From Isoperla grammatica (taxonomy: Eukaryota > Arthropoda > Insecta > Plecoptera > Perlodidae): DNA of 64,000 nucleotides. A program made the translations under genes and the position numbers. Every line of letters starts with the position of its first letter. Within the stretch, counting starts at the first letter, position 1. The notes under the pieces are model-generated. The model had not been told where the DNA came from. It ran no database searches and saw only the letters and a program-made list of their open reading frames with translations. The stretch lies in contig CAMDTW010000510.1 of assembly GCA_945910005.1 (NCBI GenBank), positions 1-64,000 of the forward strand, given 5' to 3'. Positions 54,081 through 64,000 of this stretch are shown here, piece after piece.

Positions 54081-54381
54081 AAAAAGAAAAGAAAAAGAAA
54101 AGAAAGAGGGGAAGACCAAGACTGAGGTGGGAAGAAGTGATAGCAATGGACGTGGAAAGAAGAAATGCAACTTGGGAAGAGGTCAATCAGGAACGATGGT
54201 GGGAAGATAGAAAAGTATGGACAGAATTTGTAGAAAGAGCAGAGGAAGAAGAAAGTGAAGAGGAGGAGCCGGAGGAAGTTAACATGAGGGAAGCGTCAGG
54301 CATGGCCAGCCGGCTTCGATGTACCTAGGAGCCAGAATATGATGGGATGAAGTTCCTATCCCCTACCCGACTTCATTGTTG
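54081..54381 (+). pseudogene. 5'-truncated LINE copy, 3' end part 1
   Basis: Encodes VERRNATWEEVNQERWW and the acidic tail through a TAG at 54326-54328, identical at the protein level to the C terminus of the LINE at 22921-26333. It follows a short ATT repeat, is cut at 54381, and resumes at 58438. Confidence 0.93.
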
Positions 54382-55072
54382 TAGTGAGGGCATTTAGCTC
54401 GAAATACTGGCAGAATAGTGCAAAATGTGATAAGAATTTTTCCTTCAGCGGAAAAATCGTAAATTGTCTGCTTTTTTATTTAAAGACCATCCTCAAAAAA
54501 TCTACCGGTAACTTTGGGCCCCAGGGCTGTCCAAAGTGGGGAAAAAATCACAATTATGCGAATTGAGAGTCTATATTCAAATTTGGTCATAAAATGAATT
54601 CAGAGGAATGTTAGGCGTACAATGTAAAAAAATAAAAAATCTAGGGTTGTCCAATGTCCAAAGCCAAGTTTTGTGGCAACATGTAAATGCTACATTCTAA
54701 ATTTTACCTATATAATCATTCTCTATGGACAGTTTTCATTTCTTGAGATAATATTATTATCAAATAATGACCATATATGAATGCTTACTAGAATTTTGCT
54801 GTTCAGGGGTGACCAAAGAGTATAAAGTGTCATCATTACAGATAATATCCATGTAAACCAAATATACATAACGACAACGATATGAATGTTATATGTGGAT
54901 TCATTTGTTACCTTTCAGATTATTCGTAATAATAAGAAGAACACAATGCCTCGTAATCAATGATTTCAGGGTTGACCAATTTAAAAAAAAATAGTAATTG
55001 TCTTCGTCGTGCATTAAATTTGTGTTTCGCGCGAATACGCACAGCATAGTACGAACATTTAACTACAGGTGA

Positions 55073-57709
55073 CATCCACGTGTTCCTTTTGTTTTGAATT
55101 TTGACACCGAAGAGAGTTTGTTCAATGCCCTTGATCTTTCTTCGAGCTGGTTGGATACATCCATGCAAATAATGGATGGATGTTCCGAGTCAGTTTCCTG
55201 GTCTGCGTACTATTCTCGGCCACAAATCGAGTCAAAAGTTAAATGTCCGTCATTCCTAATGCCTTTGTTTTCAGAATCCATCACTTCTCCTGTCATGGTA
55301 CGCCATACTATGGACATAATCATAATGGCTATTAATAAGATCAATCCTAGTCAAACACCAATTGTAACTGGCGACCAACCGGTTTATGCCATTGCAAAGC
55401 AAGTACAATGGCTCTTTCCAGATAAGTACGGAGAAGACAAGCTAGTTGTCATGATGGGTAGCCTCCATATAGAAATGGCAGTACGGAGTATGTTGGGGAT
55501 CTGGTTAGAAGGAAGTGGTTGGGTGGAAGTCCTAGTTGGTGCCGAAGTGACGACACAAGGTCGTGGAGAATCAGCACTGAAGTGCAGTCATGTCAAACGA
55601 TCGCGGTACCTTCATCAAGTCTCCATTGCTGCATTAAATGTACTCATTCATCGCGCTTGGCATTCGCACGAAGATGGGGAAGATGATTCCACTGACATTT
55701 CCTTCGATTATTGGATCAAGTTGAGAAAAGAAGAGTCAGTTCAGTTCCTCTACTGGTACAATGTATTGTATCTCGAAGCACTTATGTTAACTCTAGTACG
55801 GTCTCAAAGAGAAGCAAACTTCGTCCTATATGTGGACACATTAAACCAAATCGCGCCATGGACGTTTGCACTAGATCACGTTAACTATGCTCGCTGGCTG
55901 CCAACCTTTGTAAAGACGATGAAGGAACTTTGTACGAGACATCCAAACATCCACGAAGAGTTTCTCAAAGGCAAGTTCGATTCTCAGAAGACCAACAGAC
56001 CATTCTCATCTATGGGTGATGACCAAGTTCACGAACAGAACAATAAGATTGTAAAATATGATGGTGGAGCAGTGGGTCTTTTTGATTCTCCAGGAGCATT
56101 GTTGAAATGGACAGTAGCAGGACCTCAAACCACACGACTGCTACGTGAATTTGAAGAACCTCTGTGCGGTTTGAAGAATGCAAAATCATTCAAAAATCAT
56201 CACGAGGAATCGCCATCATTTGAAGCAAGGTTTTCTGATCATGATAAAGAAACGGTGCGAGTGCTGGAGGAATGTGGAAATCTTTTTGCAGATATTGACA
56301 ATCAACAAACATCAATAGTATCTCAAGTCAGATTATGTCAGCAGAAGCAGAAGCGTCTGTCAGATGTGCTGTTGAGCTTGGGAAAAAACAGTACGAAATG
56401 TTCGTCAAGGAAAGACTAATTGAAGGGTCTTCATCTATACACAACGTCGTTCACAGAAACAAGCTTATCCTGTTCCGAAAAAGAACGAACTTCAACGCGT
56501 TAATTTGCATCGAAACGCTCGGTACTACAGTTTATGATTAGCCTGATTGTACGGCTGTCGTAATTGATGGCGCAGCTGCTGTTCACATGTTGAAGCCAGG
56601 GGCGTCTAAAACTCTTGGCGAATTCAGGGATAACATTTGTATTCCTTATATCATGTCTGTCCTTAAGATGAATGCAGTTAGAGTTGATGTCGTTTTTGAC
56701 ATATATTTCCAGGACAGTCTGAAGAGCCATGCCCTAAACAGTGGAATTCATTTCTGCATGATGATGACAACAAAGATGCCCTCTTCAAGCTTTTGGCAGA
56801 AGAATTGTCGGAAGTAGAGGATGTAAGACACGCTATTGTCGCAACACATGGTGTTTTAGTTTTGGTGTCAAGAAATTCAAATGTTCCACTGATATCCAAT
56901 CTACAGCCATGCAACCATGAAGAAGCGGATTCAAGAGTGTTTTTACACGTTATGAATGCTTCATTGCAGGGCCATAAGCGAATACTAATCAACACAGTTG
57001 ATACGGATGTGTTGGTCATTGCAATTCACGTGTTCAAGTACCTTGGCATTAAAGAGCTGTGGATATGCTTTGGAGTTGGCAAACAAAAGCGATTTCTTCC
57101 GATACACGAGTACGTCGCGGCACTTGGAGTTGAGAAGTGTGAAGCAATTATCTACTGGTATACGTTTACCGGATGCGACACTGTATCTTCATTTGCAGGG
57201 CGAGGTAAGAAAACAGCTTGGGATGTTTGGTATGTCAACCCTGAAGCACATGATGCATTCAATCAACAATTTCCCGATTCCCAGAAAACAAAGAACGTTT
57301 CATGAACGTAATTGAGCGTTAAACTGCCCTTTTGTATGACAGAGGAAGCCCTTGCGAGGCAGTCAATGACTGCAGGAAGATGCTTTTCACAAAGAACAAC
57401 CGACCTTTGGAAAGCATACCACCGACCCGAGCTGCCTTGCTTGAGCATACCAAGAGAGCTTCGTATCAGGCGGGTGTTTGGAGGAGATGCCTGATGCGGG
57501 ACCAGCAACTTCCACTGCCTACTAATTGGAGATGGGAACGCAGCCAGGAGAGCAGATTTTAACCATTCTGGACGTCCCTGGGAGAGGCTTCCCAGCATTG
57601 CTCAGAACTTATTCGGTGTAGCTACAATACAAGATGCAGTAAAAACTGCAAATGTGCAAAGGCAGCACTAGCATGCACACAATTGTGCAAGTGTGATGGA
57701 CACTGTTAA
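55073..57709 (+). pseudogene. Academ-like transposase/nuclease with CXC domain, decayed
   Basis: First segment 55073-56330: WSAYYSRPQ, TGDQPVYAIAKQVQW, SLHIEMAVRSMLG, then DQVHEQNNKIVKYDGGAVG, a block conserved in many invertebrate and fish repeat proteins. A frameshift near 56335 leads to AVELGKKQYEMFVKERL; a TAG at 56539 precedes VIDGAAAVHMLKPGA; a second shift near 56735 leads to HEEADSRVFLH, NTVDTDVLVIA and TFTGCDTVSSFAGRGKK, a PIN/FEN-like nuclease pattern. Further breaks near 57300-57330 lead to YDRGSPCEAVNDC and IPPTRAALLEHTKRASYQAG. The C terminus (57563-57706) has a tesmin/TSO1-like CXC arrangement (CSKNCKCAKAALACTQLCKC). At least three frameshifts and several stops show it is dead. 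Confidence 0.75.
57563..57709 (+). pseudogene. CXC domain segment of the Academ-like element
   Basis: PFWTSLGEASQHCSELIRC is followed by nine more regularly spaced cysteines and a TAA at 57707. The spacing C-x-C, C-x4-C, C-x-C and C-x3-C-x-C is typical of tesmin/TSO1-like CXC domains, which bind DNA. Confidence 0.75.
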
Positions 57710-58437
57710 TTTCAAAGTAAACATCATTAAATCTGTATGCCGCGTAAAAATATCTTCAGTATACCCAATATTTTCTATTTTCATCTCAATAATTCATCAA
57801 AACACATTAAGAAGTTACTACCGTGTCGTAAGACATTGTATCTGTTTATACCATTAATATGATTTTGGTCACCCCTGAATTACCAAATATAACTACTGCA
57901 TATCCTACACGGAACTGCATATTATTATGTGTTTTCATTTATTATCTGTCTCATTAGAACTATGTATATTTGGCCTACATTAGCATTAACTGTAAATGTG
58001 AGCTTGATATTTGGTTACCCCTGATCCAAAAATACTAGTAAAAATTGTTATTTAGTCATCAGTTGGTGATAATAGGTTAGTAAGTGAAGTAAACAATACA
58101 AACTGTTCATTGAGAATGATTGAATAGATAAAATTCAGAATTGCACATTTCCACTTTGCCATAATTCTCAGCTTTGGACAACCCTAGATTTTTTATTTTT
58201 TTCGCACAGTGTGCGTGACACTCCAATACGTGTATTGTGTGACTTGTGTTGACGATAAATGTTCAATCCGCAACATTTTGATTTTTTTACTACTTTGGAC
58301 AGCCCTGGGGCCCAAAGTTGCCGTCAGATTTTTTGAGGATGGTCTTTAAATGAAAGAGCAGACAATTTCCGATTTTTCCACCAAAGGAAAAATTCTTATC
58401 ACATTTTGCACTATTCTTCTGTTAAATGCCCTCACTA
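57710..58437 (-). repeat. Right TIR and subterminal region of the Academ-like element
   Basis: Noncoding, AT-rich. Several 15-40 bp words are inverted copies of 54382-54840, such as ggtcacccctga, aatgattgaatagataaaatt and ctttggacagccctggggccc. Confidence 0.75.
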
Positions 58438-58472
58438 TTGGACACAGGGAGCAGATATAAAAAAAAAAAATT
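58438..58472 (+). pseudogene. 5'-truncated LINE copy, 3' end part 2 with poly-A
   Basis: ttggacacagggagcagatat plus A11. It rejoins the 3' UTR interrupted at 54381; the intact sequence is read on the minus strand at 22936-22970. Confidence 0.9.
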
Positions 58473-58708
<236 letters not shown>

Positions 58709-58869
58709 AGTCAAGTGATAAGATAAGCCCTATTATCGCCAAAATTATTAACCTTTCTCTCACCAAGGGTATAATACCAGACTCTTTAAAAACGTTCTGT
58801 GGTGCGACCAATTTTTAAGAAGGGTGACCAACTGACCATACACTTTTCGAAAATTATAGACCAATCGCG

Positions 58870-59503
58870 TTGCTACCAACGATTGAAAAAATTATGGAGC
58901 GTGTCGTTGTGGATGCGTTAAATAGTTACTTAGAAAAATTCAAAATTATTAACTGGCAACAATTTGGGTTTCAGAAGGGTAAAAGCACCTCGGATTTTCT
59001 TGTAAAATTTTCAGATCTTGTTAACTCAAAATTAAATGATAATAAACACGTTGTTGCTACTTTTATTGATTTCAGTAAGGCTTTCGACACGCTTAACCAC
59101 AATAAATTATTACTGTGCCTTGAAAGGATTGGGATTAGAGGGCCTATGTTGAAATGGTTCAGGAACTACTTTAAGTCTCGTAAGATGAAAGTTAAAATCG
59201 GAAATACTTTAAGTCACGAGAGGGAAGTTTTAACGGGAGTACCACAAGGTTCTATTTTAGGTCCCATTTTATATTTGGTCTACGTGAATGATATGGTTAG
59301 TTGTCTGAAGCATTGCTATGTATTTTTATATGCGGACGATGTAGCGCTAGTTTCAGTGCACAAAAATTTAAAGGTGGCTATATATGCAAACAGATTTTAG
59401 TAACTTGTTGAGGTGGATCCATGACTATGATCTTATAATTAATTTTACTAAAACTAAGCACCCTATGCTAAAAACGGCAAAGAAGAAGTTAAAATTATAT
59501 GTC
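58870..59503 (+). pseudogene. LINE reverse transcriptase, part 1
   Basis: TIEKIMERVVVDALNSYL, QFGFQKGKSTSDFL, FIDFSKAFDTLNHNKL, LTGVPQGSILGPILYL and FLYADD blocks are intact. The ORF stops at 59398-59400, but related sequence (LLRWIHDYDLIINFTKTK) follows in another frame up to the insertion, so a frameshift lies near 59390. Confidence 0.85.
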
Positions 59504-59560
59504 ATAATTACCAGTGGCGGCCCGACCATATAAATTTGGGGCCATGGCCCCGCGAGCGTT

Positions 59561-59612
59561 AAGGGGTGGGTGGGTGGGTGGGTGGGTGGGTGGGTGGGTG
59601 GGTGGGTGGGTA
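59561..59612 (+). repeat. TGGG tandem array near a hAT end
   Basis: About 12 gggt units 50 bp inside the left TIR, then taggtagg. The plus strand could form a G-quadruplex. Confidence 0.93.
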
Positions 59613-60489
59613 GGTAGGTATGGTTGGTTGGTCGAAAGCATAAACTAAAAGGGGATTGTAAAACAAAATGAGTTGTAAGGAATATGATAATGCGTATCTA
59701 CAGAATACTAATACAGAAACACTTCTTATACAACAAAATTGGCGTAAAATAGAGTACAAAATCATCTTTCCTTAAAAGCCAAAACGATTTACAAACAAAA
59801 CATTCTAATTGCGCGCTTAAAAGAAAATAGAGGGCCGTGCTTGTAGCGAGCGTCCTATTACTGTCCACCCCTAATGGACTACCCTAATAATACTATCTTG
59901 TGAATCAGACATTAAGATCGACATCGACGCTGCAATTGATGAGTTCGCTTCCAGGTCTACACTGCTCTCCAAAATTTTGCTGTTTAAATGTCAAAATCAC
60001 AAGTGCTCCTTCTGTTTGGCCAACTTGTATACTTTGCCATATTTATGAAAATATCATAGTTTTCATGAGTGAACTTTTAACCTGCGTTTAACATTACGAA
60101 ATATAGACTCGCACCAACATAAAGAAATATTATCATAAGCGTAGTGCTATTATGTTTATAAAATACCATTAACTTTTTTCATAATCAGGTAAAATCAGAT
60201 TCAAGTTTAGCAATGTTATTTGTAAATATTAAACATATTCATTTTGTTACGCCGATAACTTAAGTTTTGATTTTTAAAGGTGTGTATAAAACGTGAAATA
60301 ACCACCTCTGGTGGCCGTGGCATCGCCCCACAACCCTCCTGACTTCGAATCTTCACCCCATCCCATTACGCCATTATGAATACTGTCTACTGTCTAGAAT
60401 ACCTAAATGCTTATACTGATAAAATCCAGTTATCTTGTTTTAAATCCCATATTAATTGTCTACAATAAATGAATAGTCAATATTACATA

Positions 60490-61931
60490 CAGGCCCGGAC
60501 TGGCCAGGTCCGCAGGTCCGCAATGGTGGAGGGCCCCCAGCTCGAGGATGCTCGGGCCTTATAACGTAAAAAAAGTCACTTGAACGAGTTTTTTTCTAAA
60601 CTTAAAATAGTCAAAAATCGACTTCGGTCGTCTTTAGGCCAGGACCTTATGTCCAGTCTGCTTTATATTAATGTTGAGAGGGACTTATTTTATGATTTGG
60701 ACAAAAATAAAATAATAGATGAAGTAGGCCTAGCTTTAACAAATGAGTTGCTTACAAAGAAACTGTTACTTTAGGGCTAGGGGAGTAAAATGTCAAATCA
60801 TCTCAAGTTAAGCCCCTTCTATTATAGTATAACAACATTTTAAACTGTTAAATACATTTTTCTAATCCCTAAAATCCGTTTGTCATTATTTTTACTACGC
60901 AAATAATATTGACATAATTCATTAATAATAATAATAATAATAATCTTTATTCAATAGAACGTATGGCATTTGTACATAGATAAATACATTAGTTATAGAA
61001 TGCGTCAATTAAAACTAAATTAAAACTAAAAGTCCATGTAGTCTTTAACAGTATATGGGCACATCTGGACTAGGTAATTTTTAAGATGAAACTTGAGGCC
61101 GCGCCTGGTCATGTCCTTGAGGTGGCTTGGGAGCTTGTTGTACAGGATGATGCTTGAATACGCTGGATTTCTGTTTACTAAGGCTAAGTTATGCGATGGA
61201 ATATGAAAATCTTTTTTACGTCTGGTATCGTGGTCGTGGATATCTTTATTAGTGAGGTGAAGACTGTGTTGAATTGCGTACATGATGCATTGATAAATGT
61301 ATACTGCTGGAAAAGTTAATAAACCAAGTGATCTGAAGATGGGTCGGCACGTTGTATTGAACGGGGCCCCGATCATTGCTCTGACTATCCTTTTTTGTAT
61401 AATAAATATTCTTCGTGCTTGTGGTGAACTGCCCCAGAAGATGATGCCATAGGACATATGACTGTATACTAGGCCATAGTAGACTAAGCTTAAGGTGTTG
61501 TAGCTCACCACTTTACGTAGGTTGCGTATAATGTATGTTATTACATGCATTAATGCTTTGGTGTGAATAAAATACTGCACATTATTTTGAACTCCGTTGT
61601 AATTATTGGCAGCTCTACAGCATGTGTTTTGTAGTGTTGTGGTATCCTAAAAATACTGTGAATTTCTTATTTTAATAAATAATAAAGTCATCAAAAGTCG
61701 AAAATCATAATATTCGTATAAAAACCTAGCTGAATTTCTTCATCTTTATAAGTGCCAAAAATAGCGTAAAAACGCGTTTTCATTGTTTTCAAGCACCTAA
61801 TTTAAAATTCCGGGGGAGGACCCCTGGACCCTCCGTTTGCTTGGGGCTATTCCAAACCCCCCAGACCCCCCGGTAGAGAGCCCCTTTACAGGGTTTAGCT
61901 GAGTGCCCCAAATGGTCCCAGTCCAGGCCTG
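60490..61931. mobile_element. hAT-type element (CAGGCCCGGACTGGCC), 1.44 kb
   Basis: CAGGCCCGGACTGGCC and GGTCCCAGTCCAGGCCTG ends flanked by ATTACATA (60482-60489, 61932-61939). Inside it is a minus-strand LINE fragment. Confidence 0.92.
60920..61585 (-). pseudogene. LINE C-terminal fragment, minus strand
   Basis: 184 codons: YNTLSLVYYGLVYSHMSYG, IIFWGSSPQARRIF, then NKLPSHLKDMTRRGLK, the post-RT region of Jockey/CR1-like LINEs. The 3' side (lower coordinates) has an AATAAA signal and an ATT tail at 60923-60945, so the LINE end is intact while its 5' part is missing. Confidence 0.85.
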
Positions 61932-62500
61932 ATTACATAACACGAATAAAATTAATCATTTAGAATATAAATATTACCATGTATATTGGTGAAGTCAGTA
62001 ATCGTATTTGGCGCTTGCATACTGTCGGCTCACCAACGCTTCAATTATAATTTTGTTTTTAATAACACATGTTTTGTGTAAATTAACAACACATAATTTT
62101 ATTGGAACAACTTTTCTTTTTATTTCATTCTAAACTAATAATGTGTTATGAACATTTTCCACCCCTCCCTCTTAATCCTATTCAATTTCAAAGAATCAAA
62201 AATATAAAATTATTTAAGAGCCATGCATCTATGCATGACACTTACAATGGAAGAAAACCTGAAAAGCAAACATGAGTTACACATTTCCAGACTGCCTCTA
62301 CTCCTCTACAAACGCTTAAATCCACATTAAAAAACTCTATACAAAATGTTCGCCTGAGGCGCTGTTGTGGGGGGCGTCCCCCCCACACCCCCCATTCATT
62401 CGCACCCCAAGTCGATTTCCACGCAGTCGGTGGTGGGTGGTATATGCTACTTATTTGGCCCCGGACATATCAAAGGGGTCGGGCCGCCACTGATAATTAC

Positions 62501-63150
62501 GAATGTTTACATCACAAAACTGATTTGTCTGTTTGTAAATGTGTAGAACTTATAGAAAATGTGACTAGTCACGTATATTTGGGATTAACTATTGACAAAC
62601 ATTTTACATGGGAACCTCACAGTCACATTAAATCGATTTGTAAGAAACTAAGGTCTTGTGTAGGTCAAATTTATTCTTTAAAATATTGTTTATCATTTTC
62701 TATGTTGCGTAGCGTGTATTTGGCTTTTGCCGAATCATTAATTTCTTATGGTTTGCTTGCATGGGGCAACGCTTCACGCTGTCATTTGCATCATATTCAA
62801 AAACTACAAAATATCATTATCCGCATTATGAGACCAGACCATTACAACTTCCTTCCAATGCGTGATACTTACATAATGTCTAACGTGCTTCCGGTTGAGA
62901 AACTTTTTACTTACAGACTTATTCTAAATTTTTATTTTAAAGATTCCTATAAAGAGCTAGTTCAAAAGCATAAAATTACACGTAGTTGTTCTAAAATTCT
63001 GTACAAAGTCCACTCTTTTAATAACAAACATGGCCAAAGGCGTTTAGAATATCTAGTTCCTTAGTTATTTAATGAGTTGCCTATTGATTTGTCCACCATC
63101 ACACATTTATGGCAAGTCAAGCAACATTTGAAAAGCTACCTTTTACAGTA
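62501..63150 (+). pseudogene. LINE reverse transcriptase, part 2 (C terminus)
   Basis: ECLHHKTDLSVCKCVE leads to SHVYLGLTIDKHFTWEPH, SYGLLAWGNASRCHLHHIQ and a TAG at 63062. The frame continues as LFNELPIDLSTITHLW to 63150, so the TAG is probably an inactivating stop close to the end. Confidence 0.85.
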
Positions 63151-63527
63151 ACTATTTAATTTTTATAAAGTATCCTATCATTATGAGTTTAAATTGAGTT
63201 TGTAGCCATCCAGTATCCTGTTTAGTGTCTATTCATTATGAGTTTAAATTGAGATTGAAGCCATCTAGTATCTTGTCTAGTGTCTATTATTTATGCATTA
63301 TTATCTTTATAATTGTTCACATGAAAGTGTTAGGTATTGAACTTTATTTTAAGAATTTTGTTGTTAGTTGTGTTTTGTTTATTATTGTTTTGTTAAAAAT
63401 TGTACCAGTTTGCTCTGCAATGTTTGTACTGTATTTATGCAACCCACTGTTAAGCTAAGGTTTTAGCTTAGTGGGAAGTCTTATTTAATGCGCAAATAAA
63501 GAAATAAACGATTATTACAAAAAAAAA

Positions 63528-63529
<2 letters not shown>

Positions 63530-63585
<56 letters not shown>

Positions 63586-63602
63586 ATTATTATTATTATT
63601 AT
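63530..63602. repeat. ATT microsatellite
   Basis: ATT units following the LINE A-tail, with one ataatt break. Confidence 0.95.
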
Positions 63603-63794
63603 GGTATATTAAGTGAGGAAAGGATCCAACAGCTTACCTTCGTGTAGTAAGATGACGGATTTGCGAGTTTGAAGTACACATAAAGACATAATACAAAATA
63701 TAACGAGACGTTTCGACCGAGGTCTTGCTCACTCGAGAGAAGAATGGCTACTGCAACTACTCTAGTCAACTAAACAACTATAATAAACTAGACT

Positions 63795-63798
<4 letters not shown>
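63603..63798. repeat. Candidate Penelope-like element tail
   Basis: ggatccaacagcttaccttcgtgtagtaagatgacgg, then cgagacgtttcgaccgaggtcttgctcactcgag. The acgtttcgacc...cttgctca words are typical of terminal regions of Penelope-like elements as I know them. A diverged relative lies at 45760-45910. No RT is present. Confidence 0.4.

Positions 63799-63834
<36 letters not shown>
63799..63834. repeat. TA microsatellite
   Basis: About 17 ta units. Confidence 0.95.
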
Positions 63835-63840
<6 letters not shown>

Positions 63841-64000
63841 ATATTTACAAGGCGCTGTTGGGGGGTGTGGTGGCAGGGAGGTGAGAGGGGGAGAGGGCTA
63901 TCACTAACGGATGTTTAGGTTGGAAGCCAACCTAGATTTAGTGATCCACTGGTGGGCCAACTCCCACCGTCTTAGTTCGCCTGGGTTGCAGCTGGCTGGG
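63835..64000. other. Window end, unassigned
   Basis: GC-richer sequence with no ORF or repeat recognised. Confidence 0.4.

Larger units (their letters stand above)
54382..58437 (+). mobile_element. Academ-like DNA transposon (4.06 kb) with long TIRs
   Basis: Ends TAGTGAGGGCATTTA and TAAATGCCCTCACTA with target duplication TTG on each side, proven by the intact LINE 3' UTR near 22950. Imperfect TIRs continue inwards about 450 bp: cagggctgtccaaagt, ctagggttgtcc and tataatcattctc each have inverted partners between 57860 and 58400. The interior encodes a protein with FEN/XPG-like and CXC parts. Academ elements are known to make 3-4 bp duplications and some carry an XPG-like nuclease and a cysteine-rich domain. 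The class assignment follows from that and is not certain. Confidence 0.8.
59512..62492. mobile_element. hAT-type element (CAGTGGCGGCC), 2.98 kb
   Basis: CAGTGGCGGCCCGACC and GGTCGGGCCGCCACTG ends flanked by ATAATTAC (59504-59511, 62493-62500). Its first nine bases equal those of the 17396-22703 element. No transposase. A tggg array lies at 59561-59612 and a nested hAT element at 60490-61931. Confidence 0.93.
58709..63530 (+). mobile_element. 5'-truncated LINE split by nested transposons
   Basis: RT in 58709-59503 continues at 62501 and ends with a 3' UTR, aataaa-like words near 63495, A9 and an ATT tail from 63530. 59512-62492 is a hAT insertion. Endonuclease is missing. RT sequence resembles Jockey/CR1-like LINEs. 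Confidence 0.88.

Overview
This is animal nuclear DNA: spliced genes, GT-AG introns, long microsatellites, and interspersed repeats filling most of the window. Retrotransposon types (Ty3/Gypsy, BEL/Pao, non-LTR, possible Penelope-like), invertebrate-type TIR elements and the recurrent taggcctac word suggest an invertebrate, possibly a crustacean or other arthropod. The species cannot be fixed from the sequence.

Two spliced genes can be reconstructed with all splice phases agreeing. (1) Minus strand, 10796 to 6923: seven exons give an unbroken 883-residue protein joining a Mutator-like transposase domain to a YqaJ-type PD-(D/E)XK nuclease. (2) Minus strand, 50095 to at least 28736: five exons of a host gene whose N-terminal part resembles a SANTA domain (Mis18BP1/KNL2 type). 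Its introns are full of transposons and it is not completed in the window. Two exons of a HARBI1-like gene lie at 3280-3876.

Layout. 1-1172: 5' part of a minus-strand LTR element, with a 42-bp coding tandem repeat in gag and a complete LTR. 1173-6740: mostly unassigned, with the HARBI1-like exons. 6740-11700: the Mutator-YqaJ gene between two related SINE copies. 12320-17395: an RT scrap, then a Gypsy element that lost its integrase core. 17396-22703: a 5.3-kb hAT-type element with long inverted arms. 22869-27062: a hAT-type element carrying a nearly intact LINE and another hAT copy. 27455-30069: MITEs, host exon E and a TTTA microsatellite. 30170-34430: a decayed BEL/Pao element abutting an opposite Gypsy gag fragment. 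34648-37160: a LINE fragment split by one hAT copy and preceded by another. 37640-39990: inverted repeats, a Harbinger fragment and a 67-bp minisatellite. 40340-46601: hAT MITEs, a 760-bp GTA array, a probable solo LTR and host exons D and C. 46700-50095: host exons B and A, nested MITEs and a 123-bp tandem array. 50640-52720: pogo/Tigger remnants and a hAT copy split by another. 54081-58460: a LINE tail split by a 4-kb Academ-like transposon (FEN/XPG-like nuclease plus CXC domain, long TIRs, 3-bp target duplication). 58709-63530: a LINE split by a hAT element, itself split by another hAT element holding a LINE fragment.

Fifteen insertions have 7- or 8-bp target duplications read directly from the sequence. 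Several are confirmed by an uninterrupted paralogous copy in the same window, so the insertion order can be worked out locally.
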